DNA of 39,806 nucleotides from Gammaproteobacteria bacterium (lineage in GTDB: Bacteria > Pseudomonadota > Gammaproteobacteria > DSM-16500), in assembly GCA_013288125.1 (NCBI GenBank), contig JABDCN010000016.1, positions 1-39,806 of the forward strand. Reading direction: 5' to 3'. The notes under the pieces were generated by a model. It searched no databases. It was not told where the DNA came from and saw only the letters and a program-made list of their open reading frames with translations. A program made the position numbers and the translations under genes. Shown here piece after piece: positions 16,392 through 24,513 of this stretch; the first letter of the stretch is position 1, and the number at the start of each line of letters is the position of its first letter.

Positions 16392-17579
16392 ATGTCAAAC
16401 CACTACAACTCAACATTAATCAAAAAACATCCTCGCTTACCTGCTCGTGTCATGCGCATCACCACACCGCATGGAGAAGTCTTAACGCCTTCTTTCATGC
16501 CGGTCGGAACGCGTGCCATGCTCAATTATTTAACGCCATCTGATGTATTAGATACCAACAGTCACATTATTCTCGGCGGCAATACCTATCACATGTTATG
16601 CACACCCGGCATGGAAGTCATCGAGAAAATAGGGGGCATGCATCGTTTCATGGGTTGGTCAAAAACCATGTTGACCGACAGCGGCGGTTTTCAAGTTTTT
16701 AGTTTATCTGAGAAAGGATCCGTTTGTATTATTGATGAAGAAGGTGCACATTTTAAACATCCCATCACCGGCAAAATTTTACATTTAAATGCAGAGTCTT
16801 CCATTCAAACACAAAAAATCATTGGCGCCGATATCATCATGGCATTTGATCAATGCACACCAGAAGCAGGGGGTCGAGAAACAGCACTCGCTGCACTTGA
16901 TCGCACACATCGTTGGTTAATTCGTTCTAAAGCAGAACACGACAAAAATCCACAGTCTGCTTATGGTTTTAAACAAGCTTTATTTGGGATTATTCAAGGC
17001 GGTAGTTTTCGTGATTTACGCGAACAAAGTGCAGAATTTATTTTGCAACAAGATTTAGATGGTATTGGCATTGGCGGCGAAGTGATTGGTTTTGATATGC
17101 AAAAAACCGTTGAAATTATCGATTGGGTACGACCACTTCTGCCTGAAAATAAAATTCGCTATACGATGGGCGTGGGTTTACAACCTCAAGATTTAATTGA
17201 TGTGGTGGGAAGAGGCATCGATATTTTTGATTGCGTTGCACCGACGCGCAATGCGCGTCATGGGACATTGTACTATGGCGAAATTGTTGAGCGAGATGAT
17301 TGGATTGCATTTGAAAGTGATACGGGTGTGACAAAAATTTTAATTAAAAAAAGTCAATATGCGAAAGATGATCAACCTATTATGCCGAGTTGTGATTGTT
17401 ATACCTGCAAACATTTTTCGCGCGCGTATTTACATTATTTATTTAAAGAAGGATTGATTGCGTATTTTCATTTGTCGAGTATTCATAATGTGCATGTGAT
17501 GCAGAAAGTGTGCGTGAAGATGAGGGAGCGCATCACTAATGTTCCCTCCCCTCCAGCGAAAGCTGGAGGGGAGGGCTAG
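16392..17579 (+). CDS. tgt: tRNA-guanine transglycosylase with a non-standard base-recognition loop
   Basis: The 395-residue protein exchanges guanine 34 for a deazaguanine base in GUN-anticodon tRNAs. Catalytic features are present: D96 in TDSGGFQVFS, the nucleophile aspartate in DIFDCVAPTRNARHG (about 280), and zinc ligands C334, C336, C339 and H365. The base pocket is unusual. Where bacterial enzymes have GGLxVGE, this one has GGEVIGFD (228-235), and FDECTP is replaced by FDQCTP (about 152-157). Both positions contact preQ1 in the Zymomonas enzyme, so substrate preference may differ. The usual neighbours queA, yajC and secDF are absent. The final residues, from about NVPSPPAKAGGEG, are encoded by an intergenic repeat that also supplies the stop. 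Confidence 0.92.
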   Translation: MSNHYNSTLIKKHPRLPARVMRITTPHGEVLTPSFMPVGTRAMLNYLTPSDVLDTNSHIILGGNTYHMLCTPGMEVIEKIGGMHRFMGWSKTMLTDSGGFQVFSLSEKGSVCIIDEEGAHFKHPITGKILHLNAESSIQTQKIIGADIIMAFDQCTPEAGGRETALAALDRTHRWLIRSKAEHDKNPQSAYGFKQALFGIIQGGSFRDLREQSAEFILQQDLDGIGIGGEVIGFDMQKTVEIIDWVRPLLPENKIRYTMGVGLQPQDLIDVVGRGIDIFDCVAPTRNARHGTLYYGEIVERDDWIAFESDTGVTKILIKKSQYAKDDQPIMPSCDCYTCKHFSRAYLHYLFKEGLIAYFHLSSIHNVHVMQKVCVKMRERITNVPSPPAKAGGEG

Positions 17580-17649
17580 GGAGGGGAGGATTAATTAAAA
17601 CCCTCCTCTCCCTAACCCTCTCCTCCCATTTTATGGGAGGAGAGGGAAT
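17541..17649. repeat. Inverted pair of diverged CCCTCC/CTCTCC repeats, overlapping the tgt stop
   Basis: A unit starting TTCCCTCCCCTCCAGCG (about 17541-17590) faces a related unit ending GGAGGAGAGGGAA (about 17601-17649). The arms are of the same family but differ at many positions, so this is a pair of diverged subtypes rather than a recent perfect duplication. The left unit encodes the end of Tgt. Confidence 0.82.
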
Positions 17650-17682
17650 AGGTTTAACTATGTTCCTCGCATCAACAAGGCT

Positions 17683-19257
17683 TCAATAATTCATGCTCGG
17701 TCTTTTAGGATTCAAATCTTTAATTTTTTGTTTAATCTTATCTTGAATTTTTGATGATTTAAAAAAGCTGGTGGATTCAGCAAATAACGGCATCTCTTTA
17801 ATCTTATTCAAATACTTTATTTTGTCTTTCAATGTTTTTTCTGATCCTTTATTTGGTTTAACAACCCAAGCTTTAATTTTTTTCCATGCTTGACGACGGA
17901 CTAATTTCTTTTCTGCATTTGTTCCAAGGGTTTTATAAATATCATTAAGTGAATCAATCGATTTATCATCTTTATTTTTTAAACTAATGTTTAATTGGTT
18001 ATCTAATTTTGGATCGAAATCATTTGTTTTTCCTTTATCATTCGTTTTTCCTTTCTTCTCTCCTTCGAAAAAGTTTTTAAGCTTAGTTGAGTATTTAAAA
18101 TTATTTGATTCATCTACCCATTCAAAAATGGCTGTGCCCAACATCATCGAACCACCAATACCTAACAAGATTCCAGGTAATATACCCATCGTGGCAACGC
18201 TACCAGCCAACATTAATGCCACACTCACTATTGCACCGACTGAACACAAAACAGAACCAGCGACTTCTAATCCGGTATAAATACGTTTCTTTTCGATGAC
18301 TTCTCGCTTTTTTTCATATTTAAATTTAACTTGATCATATTTGTTTTTTTCATCTGGCTTATCTTTTTTCTTTTTTTCTAATTTATTTAATTTTGCATTT
18401 ACACGTTCATAATTTTCATCCAACATAAACCATTTATTCAAAAAAATGCCTGTTAATGCTAATGGAATAAAAAGTGAAACAGGTGTTAGTGATGCGATAA
18501 GTATTCCAGGCAATAAGCCAACATAAGCTAAGGCACTCCCAATGCCTACATATAGAGAAGTGCCTATGCCTGCAACAGCAACACCCGCATTAATGCTGCT
18601 TAATCGGGAACGAAATTGATAATCCTCACGTCTCTTTTTATAATGTTCGATTTTTTCTTGTGTTAAAACGAGACTGGAATTTTCATTTGATTTTTTAATT
18701 TTATCTTCGTTTTTTTCACGTTCTGCCAAATTAGTATGAATCTCATGCGCAAAAACAGGCACTGCAGTCAGACCCATCAAAGATTCGCCCAAATTACCGG
18801 CGGGATAGGAATCCAGTCCAATTTCCCATGCATCATCAACGATGCCTAATGTCTTTTTAATTGCTTTGTAAAATGAACCACTGAAACCTTTTATAGGAAA
18901 ACGTTTACTTCTTTCTTCTCTTTCTTTAACTGATGCATTCAAACTTGCAACTGATCTTTTCCACGTATCATGCATAATATTTGATTTATTAATTTCATTA
19001 AGTTGATCAAGTATCTTTTTTTCTTCATTAATTCTTTCTTCTTCCAACCTAAAATTATAATTAAATAATCCTTTCTTTTGTTTTTTATTAAATGTATTAA
19101 GTTCAATTAATTTGCGAACATAAATCGCTCTTATTGAGAGATATAATTCTGACCCCTCAGTTATAAGCGTAAGGATAGCTTCGAGACTTTTCGTTTCTTC
19201 CGTTAACAATCTCGATAAGTTTGCCATGTACCAATGTCTTGGATTTGCGTTTGACAT
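17683..19257 (-). CDS. Unrecognised 524-residue protein with two membrane hairpins and charged flanks
   Basis: I do not recognise a family. Residues 1-220 are helical and charged, with probable coiled coil around 55-120. Hydrophobic stretches at about 222-274 and 328-378 each look like a membrane hairpin and each contain a similar LLPGIL or ILPGIL motif, suggesting an internal duplication. They are separated by a very lysine-rich linker (about 285-325). The C-terminal 140 residues are hydrophilic and rich in lysine and asparagine, with a short KGKTND duplication. No signal peptide is present. GAGGA lies before the ATG at 19257. Size, composition and membrane hairpins resemble those of secreted host-membrane proteins of intracellular bacteria, but that is a guess. 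Confidence 0.7.
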   Translation of the reverse strand: MSNANPRHWYMANLSRLLTEETKSLEAILTLITEGSELYLSIRAIYVRKLIELNTFNKKQKKGLFNYNFRLEEERINEEKKILDQLNEINKSNIMHDTWKRSVASLNASVKEREERSKRFPIKGFSGSFYKAIKKTLGIVDDAWEIGLDSYPAGNLGESLMGLTAVPVFAHEIHTNLAEREKNEDKIKKSNENSSLVLTQEKIEHYKKRREDYQFRSRLSSINAGVAVAGIGTSLYVGIGSALAYVGLLPGILIASLTPVSLFIPLALTGIFLNKWFMLDENYERVNAKLNKLEKKKKDKPDEKNKYDQVKFKYEKKREVIEKKRIYTGLEVAGSVLCSVGAIVSVALMLAGSVATMGILPGILLGIGGSMMLGTAIFEWVDESNNFKYSTKLKNFFEGEKKGKTNDKGKTNDFDPKLDNQLNISLKNKDDKSIDSLNDIYKTLGTNAEKKLVRRQAWKKIKAWVVKPNKGSEKTLKDKIKYLNKIKEMPLFAESTSFFKSSKIQDKIKQKIKDLNPKRPSMNY

Positions 19258-19463
19258 CTTTTCCTCGTTTTATGTATTTAACTAACTTTAATAATAATTA
19301 TCTTTCCTACACAAGCTATTATACCGCCCCAAAATTAAGGGATTCTGTTCAATAACTTATCAAACCCTTAACAAAAAAAGATGTCCGGTTAAAACCTGTG
19401 CGGCACGTTTTAATTCTGGTAGCATGAAAATATCAGACTATTTTAATGTGAAGGGAATTCGCT

Positions 19464-19928
19464 ATGTTAGAAAATGCCATTCACCCATCATTTCAATTAG
19501 ATATGGAAATGACCTTTCGTATTATTTATGCCTGTTTATTAGGTGGTTTAATTGGATGGGAAAGAGAGCGTCACCGAAATATTGTTTCAGCTGGAATACG
19601 TACTTATGGCGCCATTGCATTGGGCGCTTGTGTCTTTGGCATGATCAGTTTGAGTATTCTCAACGCTGATTCATCACGTATTGCCGCGCAAGTAGTTAGC
19701 GGTATTGGTTTTCTTGGTGGCGGCATCATCTTTCGTCAAGGCGATTATGTCACAGGATTAACGACAGCAGCGACGCTTTGGGCAACAGCCGCTGTTGGTT
19801 TGACTGTTGCCATGGGTCTTTATCTCATGGCATTTCTGACTGCGCTGTTGCTATTTTTATTGCTTTATTTACCACGACTACATTGGTGGAAAAAAATTTC
19901 AACGAAGGGTGTGGTGAAGGTGGAGTAA
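19464..19928 (+). CDS. mgtC: MgtC/SapB family membrane protein
   Basis: The 154-residue protein has four to five membrane helices and the family motifs LLGGLIGWERE (25-35), RTYGAIALGAC, SGIGFLGGGIIFR (about 79-91) and GLTTAATLWATAAVGL. MgtC is known from Salmonella and Mycobacterium as a factor for growth inside macrophages and at low magnesium, and it acts by binding other membrane proteins such as the F-type ATP synthase. This protein is shorter than classical MgtC (about 230 residues) and lacks its soluble C-terminal domain, as do many SapB-type members. AAGGGA lies eight bases before the ATG. The virulence role is possible but unproved here. Confidence 0.88.
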   Translation: MLENAIHPSFQLDMEMTFRIIYACLLGGLIGWERERHRNIVSAGIRTYGAIALGACVFGMISLSILNADSSRIAAQVVSGIGFLGGGIIFRQGDYVTGLTTAATLWATAAVGLTVAMGLYLMAFLTALLLFLLLYLPRLHWWKKISTKGVVKVE

Positions 19929-19933
19929 TTATT

Positions 19934-20236
19934 TCACTTCACTAATGTTTGCAATTCACCCGCTTCGTACATTTCACCTATGATATCGCTGCCGCCAACA
20001 AATTCACCTTTCACATATAATTGCGGGATCGTCGGCCAATTCGAAAAAACTTTAATGCCTTGACGTATTTCATCATCTTGCAAAACATCTACTGTGATAA
20101 AATCAGCACCGCAAGCTTTTAAAATATTAACCGCGCGCGCAGAAAATCCACACATAGGTAATTCTTTATTTCCTTTCATGTATAAGACAATTTGATTGTC
20201 ACTAATTTGTTGCTGAATTTTTTCTTGAATGTTCAT
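19934..20236 (-). CDS. grxD: Monothiol glutaredoxin (Grx4/GrxD type)
   Basis: The 100-residue protein carries the CGFS active site within ELPMCGFSARA (27-37), and the glutathione- and cluster-binding elements NWPTIPQLYVKGEFVGGSDI. CGFS glutaredoxins bind a 2Fe-2S cluster with glutathione and pass it between scaffold and targets. The ATG at 20236 is used because family members begin at this point; an in-frame ATG 33 bases upstream lacks a better ribosome site. It lies downstream of sufT on the same strand, separated by a repeat, and fits the adjacent Fe-S assembly genes functionally. Its stop is 5 bases from the convergent mgtC stop. Confidence 0.94.
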   Translation of the reverse strand: MNIQEKIQQQISDNQIVLYMKGNKELPMCGFSARAVNILKACGADFITVDVLQDDEIRQGIKVFSNWPTIPQLYVKGEFVGGSDIIGEMYEAGELQTLVK

Positions 20237-20291
20237 GTTGTGATACCTTTGATATTTTATAAATGTCATACAAATATTTTAATATAAACGC

Positions 20292-20440
20292 TGTCATCCT
20301 AAGTATAACGGTTGTCATCCTGAGCGTAGCGAAGGATCACTAAAATGCGCTTATACCGTTTGCTAGTGATCCTTCGCTACGCTCAGGATGACAACCGTTA
20401 TACTTAGGATGACAACCGTTATACTCAGGATGACAACTCT
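20292..20440. repeat. 49-bp perfect inverted repeat between sufT and grxD
   Basis: Arms at 20292-20340 and 20366-20414 are reverse complements over 49 bases. The inner 30 bases are the dispersed repeat also seen at 5272-5301. The outer part includes TAAGTATAACGG, which is not present at 5260. A further partial duplication, ACAACCGTTATACTCAGGAT, follows at about 20413-20432. Confidence 0.9.
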
Positions 20441-20458
20441 TTGCTTAGGGACGCCTCC

Positions 20459-21001
20459 TTACAACAACCCCATCTGCAACTTCGCCTCATCGCTCATTCT
20501 GTTTCTATCCCATGGCGGATCAAACACCAAATTCACTTTAACTTCTACCACACCATTTATTTGCTTCACTTTTTCTTCCACTTCGCTCACGAGCACTGGG
20601 CCCATCCCACAACCCGGTGCTGTTAACGTCATGGTAATATTCACATGAAAGGTTTCCTTGCCCATCGGCAGCACATCACTCGCATAAATTAATCCTAAAT
20701 CAACAATATTAACGGGAATTTCAGGATCAAAACACGTTTTCAATTGCGCCGTTACTTTGTCTTCAACTGGTCCTTCCATTTCATTAATATCAGGCTGTTC
20801 TAACACAACCAATCCTAATGCATCGCCATCTTTTCCTGCGACACGCACTAAATTGCCATTCACATAAAGCGTATAAGAATTCCCCAACGCTTGTGTTACA
20901 GACACTTGCGTGCCTGTTTTTAGTGTCACTTTAACGCCAGTCGGAATTAAAAACGCATCGACTTCGCGTTGAACTTCTACCAATGTATCGTGATACATCA
21001 T
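20459..21001 (-). CDS. sufT: SufT, DUF59-type Fe-S cluster maturation factor
   Basis: The 180-residue protein is the two-part SufT type. An N-terminal beta-rich region (about 15-75) contains GNSYTLYVNGNLVRVAGKD, in which NGNLVRVAGKD is typical. A DUF59 domain follows (about 85-170), with EIPVNIVDLGLIY, LTAPGCGMGP and VNLVFDPPWD. SufT assists maturation of Fe-S proteins when demand is high, as shown in Staphylococcus. The start is uncertain between two adjacent ATG codons (21001 and 20998), both following GGAG; a further in-frame ATG at 21013 is less likely. The gene lies at the end of the suf cluster, 62 bases after the A-type carrier. Confidence 0.92.
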   Translation of the reverse strand: MMYHDTLVEVQREVDAFLIPTGVKVTLKTGTQVSVTQALGNSYTLYVNGNLVRVAGKDGDALGLVVLEQPDINEMEGPVEDKVTAQLKTCFDPEIPVNIVDLGLIYASDVLPMGKETFHVNITMTLTAPGCGMGPVLVSEVEEKVKQINGVVEVKVNLVFDPPWDRNRMSDEAKLQMGLL

Positions 21002-21020
21002 TTCACTCCGCACTCACTGG

Positions 21021-21044
21021 ATGCCAGCTTTCGCTGGCATGACA
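21021..21044. repeat. Second copy of the ATGCCAGC-TTTC-GCTGGCAT hairpin
   Basis: This matches the hairpin at 240-267 over the stem and loop and lies just upstream of sufT on the minus strand, between it and the A-type carrier gene. It is short enough to act as a processing or attenuation hairpin in the suf transcript, but no direct evidence supports that. Confidence 0.65.
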
Positions 21045-21063
21045 AGATTCTCGTAACATCATA

Positions 21064-21402
21064 TTACTGACTCTCAAGATGAAAACTTTCACCGCATCCA
21101 CATCGACCTTTTTCATTGTGATGAGTAAAAATTAATTTTTTTTGTTTTAAACCTGTCTTATTTTCTTCGACATAATCAATCTGCACATCTTGTAATAAAT
21201 GCAACCATGCTGTATCAATATAAATAATTAAACCGTTTTCTATTTCATGCTTGCTATCATGAGGATTAATTTCTTCATTCACTTGCGGTAAATAAGCATA
21301 CCCAGAACACCCTGTTTTTTTCACAGACAAGCGAAAAACGCCATGATTATTTTTTTCAATCATTTTTTTGATATATTCATTTGCAGCTGTGGTTATCATC
21401 AT
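21064..21402 (-). CDS. sufA: A-type Fe-S carrier (SufA/IscA family)
   Basis: The 112-residue protein has the family fold, beginning ITTAANEYIKKMI. The three conserved cysteines lie in KTGCSGYAY and in the C-terminal CGCGESF. A-type carriers receive clusters from the scaffold and deliver them to apoproteins. A slightly longer reading starts at a TTG at 21408; the ATG at 21402 is preferred. Whether this is SufA, IscA or ErpA in the strict sense cannot be decided by reading; its position in the suf cluster favours SufA. It is separated from sufU by a hairpin repeat. Confidence 0.9.
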   Translation of the reverse strand: MMITTAANEYIKKMIEKNNHGVFRLSVKKTGCSGYAYLPQVNEEINPHDSKHEIENGLIIYIDTAWLHLLQDVQIDYVEENKTGLKQKKLIFTHHNEKGRCGCGESFHLESQ

Positions 21403-21432
21403 AAGCAATTCATCTCATGTCGTTACTTGGTA

Positions 21433-21499
21433 CTTGGGGTCAGGCTTGCGTCATTGCATCTTTTTTTGAAAGATGCAATGACGCAAGCCTGACCCCAAG
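21433..21499. repeat. 30-bp hairpin between sufU and sufA
   Basis: CTTGGGGTCAGGCTTGCGTC and its continuation pair with the reverse complement ending at 21499, leaving a loop of a few bases. It is nearly perfect and includes a T-run in the loop. It separates two genes of the suf block on the same strand and may alter relative expression. Confidence 0.85.
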
Positions 21500-21512
21500 C
21501 TTAATCATTGGC

Positions 21513-21953
21513 TTACTCCGTACTCACTGAATCATTTGAGCTTGATCGCAAGGCGGCTTTTAACGTATGCCACGGCAACGTTGCACATTTCACACGAATG
21601 GGAAATGCAGCAACACCTGCAAAAACAACTAATTTTCCCAGATCATCCATCGTTTCGCCCGTCGTCACTAATTGATGAAACCGTGAAAATAAATTTTCAA
21701 CTTCTTGCACAGATTTTCCCATCGCAGCTTCAGTCATGAGTGAAGCAGAAGCCACAGAAATCGCACAACCTGTTCCTTCAAAACGGATCTTGTCAACAAT
21801 GCCATTATTTTCTTCGATATAAATAACCAATCGATCACCGCACAAAGGATTATGTCCAACTTGTAAATGACTAGCATGATCTAGCTTGCCAAAATTACGC
21901 GGCGATTTGCCATGATCAATAATCATTTCTTGATATAATTCACGTAGCGACAT
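21513..21953 (-). CDS. sufU: SufU-type Fe-S scaffold or sulphur acceptor
   Basis: The 146-residue protein belongs to the SufU branch of the IscU/NifU-N family. Conserved residues are C38 and D40 in NPLCGDR, C63 in TGCAISVAS and C123 in VKCATLPW. The insert of about 18-20 residues before the third cysteine (FSRFHQLVTTGE region) is typical of SufU, which in Bacillus is a zinc protein that accepts sulphur from SufS. It takes the place of the SufE found in E. coli. It overlaps the sufS stop by one base, so it is part of the sufBCDSU operon. Confidence 0.94.
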   Translation of the reverse strand: MSLRELYQEMIIDHGKSPRNFGKLDHASHLQVGHNPLCGDRLVIYIEENNGIVDKIRFEGTGCAISVASASLMTEAAMGKSVQEVENLFSRFHQLVTTGETMDDLGKLVVFAGVAAFPIRVKCATLPWHTLKAALRSSSNDSVSTE

Positions 21954-23197
21954 TAGCTAAAAATCCTCACCGCTTGTTGAACGCCTTCCACTAACGCATC
22001 AATATCTTGTTCATTCGTGTAAATACCAAATGAAGCGCGCACGGTTGCTGATAAACCAAATCGATTCATGAGCGGCATCGCGCAATGATGTCCTGCACGC
22101 ACGGCAATGCCTTCGTGATCTAACACCGTACCAATATCATGTGGATGAATGCCATCAATCACAAATGAAATCACACCCACTTTAGGTTGTGCTGTACCAA
22201 TAATTTTTAATTTTGGAATAGATAACAAAGCCGGCTCTGCCTGCTGCAATAATTGTTGTTCATGTTGATCAATCGCCTGCATACCAATTTGTTGCAAATA
22301 ATCAATCGCAGCAGATAATCCAATCACAGCAGCAATATCTGGTGTACCAGCTTCGAATTTATGCGGCGCTTTTGCAAAAGTAATATGCGTAAATGAAACG
22401 GTTTCTATCATATCGCCGCCACCTTGATAAGGCGGCATATTATCTAGCCATATTTTTTTTGCATACAACACACCCACACCGGTTGGCGCATACATTTTAT
22501 GTCCTGAAAAAACATAAAAATCACAATCCAGCGCTTGAACATCGATAGCAAAATGTGGTGCTGCTTGCGCACCATCAATTAACACGGGCACTTGATGTTG
22601 ATGAGCAATCTTAATCATTTCTTTAATCGAGTTAATCGTACCTAATGCATTAGAAGCATGACTGATCGCCACTATTTTTGTGCGCGATGAAAATAGATCT
22701 TGATAAGAAGTAATATCGATTACACCTTCATCAGTCACAGGAATAATTTTTAATACAATGCCTAACTGTTTTTTTAATAAATACCAAGGAACAATATTCG
22801 CATGATGCTCCATTTCACTTAAAATGACTTCATCGCCCGCTTGCCACTTTATTTCGCCAGATTCATTTTTACTAATACATTGTGCTACTAAATTAATGGC
22901 CTCTGTCGTGCCGCGAACAAAAACAATTTCATTTGCATGAGGAGCGTGAATAAATTGTCTGACTTTCTCACGCGTGTTTTCATATAACAAACTAGCGCGC
23001 TCGCTTAATTCATAAATCCCACGATGAATATTCGCATAATCTTTTTGATAAAAATCGTTAACCGCATTTAATACTTGTATGGGTTTTTGTGATGATGCTG
23101 CGCTATCAAAAAAAATAATCGGTTTATTTCGATTTTTACTTTTTAAAATAGGAAAATCTTGCCGCAAATGATCAAAATCAATTCTTTTATCTATCAT
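21953..23197 (-). CDS. sufS: Cysteine desulphurase SufS
   Basis: The 414-residue PLP enzyme releases sulphur from cysteine for cluster assembly. Group II features are visible: EMEHHANIVPW, the PLP lysine in SGHKMYAPTGVG, and the catalytic cysteine in VRAGHHCAMPLM near the C-terminus. It starts 4 bases inside the end of sufD and shares one base with sufU, so translation is coupled on both sides. Sulphur is probably passed to SufU. Confidence 0.96.
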   Translation of the reverse strand: MIDKRIDFDHLRQDFPILKSKNRNKPIIFFDSAASSQKPIQVLNAVNDFYQKDYANIHRGIYELSERASLLYENTREKVRQFIHAPHANEIVFVRGTTEAINLVAQCISKNESGEIKWQAGDEVILSEMEHHANIVPWYLLKKQLGIVLKIIPVTDEGVIDITSYQDLFSSRTKIVAISHASNALGTINSIKEMIKIAHQHQVPVLIDGAQAAPHFAIDVQALDCDFYVFSGHKMYAPTGVGVLYAKKIWLDNMPPYQGGGDMIETVSFTHITFAKAPHKFEAGTPDIAAVIGLSAAIDYLQQIGMQAIDQHEQQLLQQAEPALLSIPKLKIIGTAQPKVGVISFVIDGIHPHDIGTVLDHEGIAVRAGHHCAMPLMNRFGLSATVRASFGIYTNEQDIDALVEGVQQAVRIFS

Positions 23198-24513
23198 AAA
23201 TTCACCTTCGCTTCAATATGATGATAAATAGCAGGAGAATTAATGCATTGCAGAATGTCTTTAGCAAATCCTTGCAGCAATATATCAATAGCATCTTGAC
23301 GATCAATACCACGTGAACATAAATAAAATAAAGCATCTTGATCAAGCTGACCGATTGTTGCTCCATGTTTACACTTCACATCATCCGCATGAATTTCTAA
23401 TTCAGGCTTACTATTCATTTCTGCTTGTGTTGACAATAATAAATTATGATTCGATTGATAAGCTGTAGTTTTCTGTGCGTTTTTTTCTACGTACAAACGA
23501 CCATTGAATACAGCGCGCGATTTTTTATCTAAAATACCTTTATACGCCATTTCACTTTGCGTGTGCGGCGCCTGATGTTGGATATCAATATGATAATCGA
23601 CATATTGATTATCACGATTTAATCGATAAAAACCATTGGTTTTGCATGTTGCACCGGGCGCTTGCAATTGTACAATCACATCATCACGCGCAAATAAACC
23701 GCCATTTGAAAAATAATTTAAACTAGCGATGCTATCATGTTGTTGTTGAACAGTTGTATGCGCAAAATGAATAGCATCTATGTGTTCTTGTTGCAATTTA
23801 CTGTGATTGAGTTGAGCATGATCATCAAGATAAATATGCGTGACCATATTCATAAAATATGATCGCTTTGATAATGACCGATATTCTTCGAGTAAAGTTA
23901 ACTTACTATTTTTACCTAAAATAAAAAGATGCCGCGGATGCATGATAAAAGATTCATCAGTCACAATAGATAAAAGATGAATGGGAAGATCGATTTGACA
24001 ACGATCAGGAAGATAAAAAAACAAACCATCAGTGAAAACAGCTGCATTATAAGCGGCAAAAGGATGTTGTTCATAAATCAATCTATCTTGATGGTCCGGC
24101 CAATATTGTTTTAATAAATCCGGGTATTCGCGATTAGCGGTTTGAAGAGAAGTGATAATGACGTTAGATGGTAAACGTTCTAAATAATCTGAATGTGACG
24201 GAAAGTATTGACCATTGATTAAGGTAATACATATCCTGTTTGTATCAGAGAGCTGAGAAACGAAACCATTATTAATATCACTCATGCTTCTAGATTCACA
24301 CTTTGCGCGCTCCTCAGCACGAATAGGTGCATCCACTATCCAACTCAAATCTGTGTATTTCCAACGCTCATCTTTGCGAGTAGGCAGTCCCTTCTTCAAT
24401 AACGAATCAGCATAATGTCGAGAAAGCGATGCAATTTCTGTCGGCCAGTTTGTTTGCCTATCTGCACATTCAGTTAATTCACGATTTAACCACGTTGGCA
24501 TTTCTAACATCAT
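23194..24513 (-). CDS. sufD: Fe-S assembly protein SufD
   Basis: The 439-residue protein is the SufB paralogue of the SufBC2D scaffold. The right-handed beta-helix core is followed by ELEIHADDVKCKHGATIGQLD, within which CKHGAT holds the histidine implicated in cluster formation in E. coli, and then DALFYLCSRGI. The N-terminal helical region is poorly conserved, as expected. It overlaps sufC by four bases (ATGA) and sufS by four bases. Confidence 0.95.
   Translation of the reverse strand: MMLEMPTWLNRELTECADRQTNWPTEIASLSRHYADSLLKKGLPTRKDERWKYTDLSWIVDAPIRAEERAKCESRSMSDINNGFVSQLSDTNRICITLINGQYFPSHSDYLERLPSNVIITSLQTANREYPDLLKQYWPDHQDRLIYEQHPFAAYNAAVFTDGLFFYLPDRCQIDLPIHLLSIVTDESFIMHPRHLFILGKNSKLTLLEEYRSLSKRSYFMNMVTHIYLDDHAQLNHSKLQQEHIDAIHFAHTTVQQQHDSIASLNYFSNGGLFARDDVIVQLQAPGATCKTNGFYRLNRDNQYVDYHIDIQHQAPHTQSEMAYKGILDKKSRAVFNGRLYVEKNAQKTTAYQSNHNLLLSTQAEMNSKPELEIHADDVKCKHGATIGQLDQDALFYLCSRGIDRQDAIDILLQGFAKDILQCINSPAIYHHIEAKVNL

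Noticed and set aside
19258-19463. Possible small RNA or promoter region between the 524-residue protein gene and mgtC
   Set aside because: No convincing promoter pair, hairpin or open frame was found.
20388-20648. Open frame beginning with a repeated MTTVILR
   Set aside because: The start is inside the intergenic repeat and the rest is antisense to sufT.
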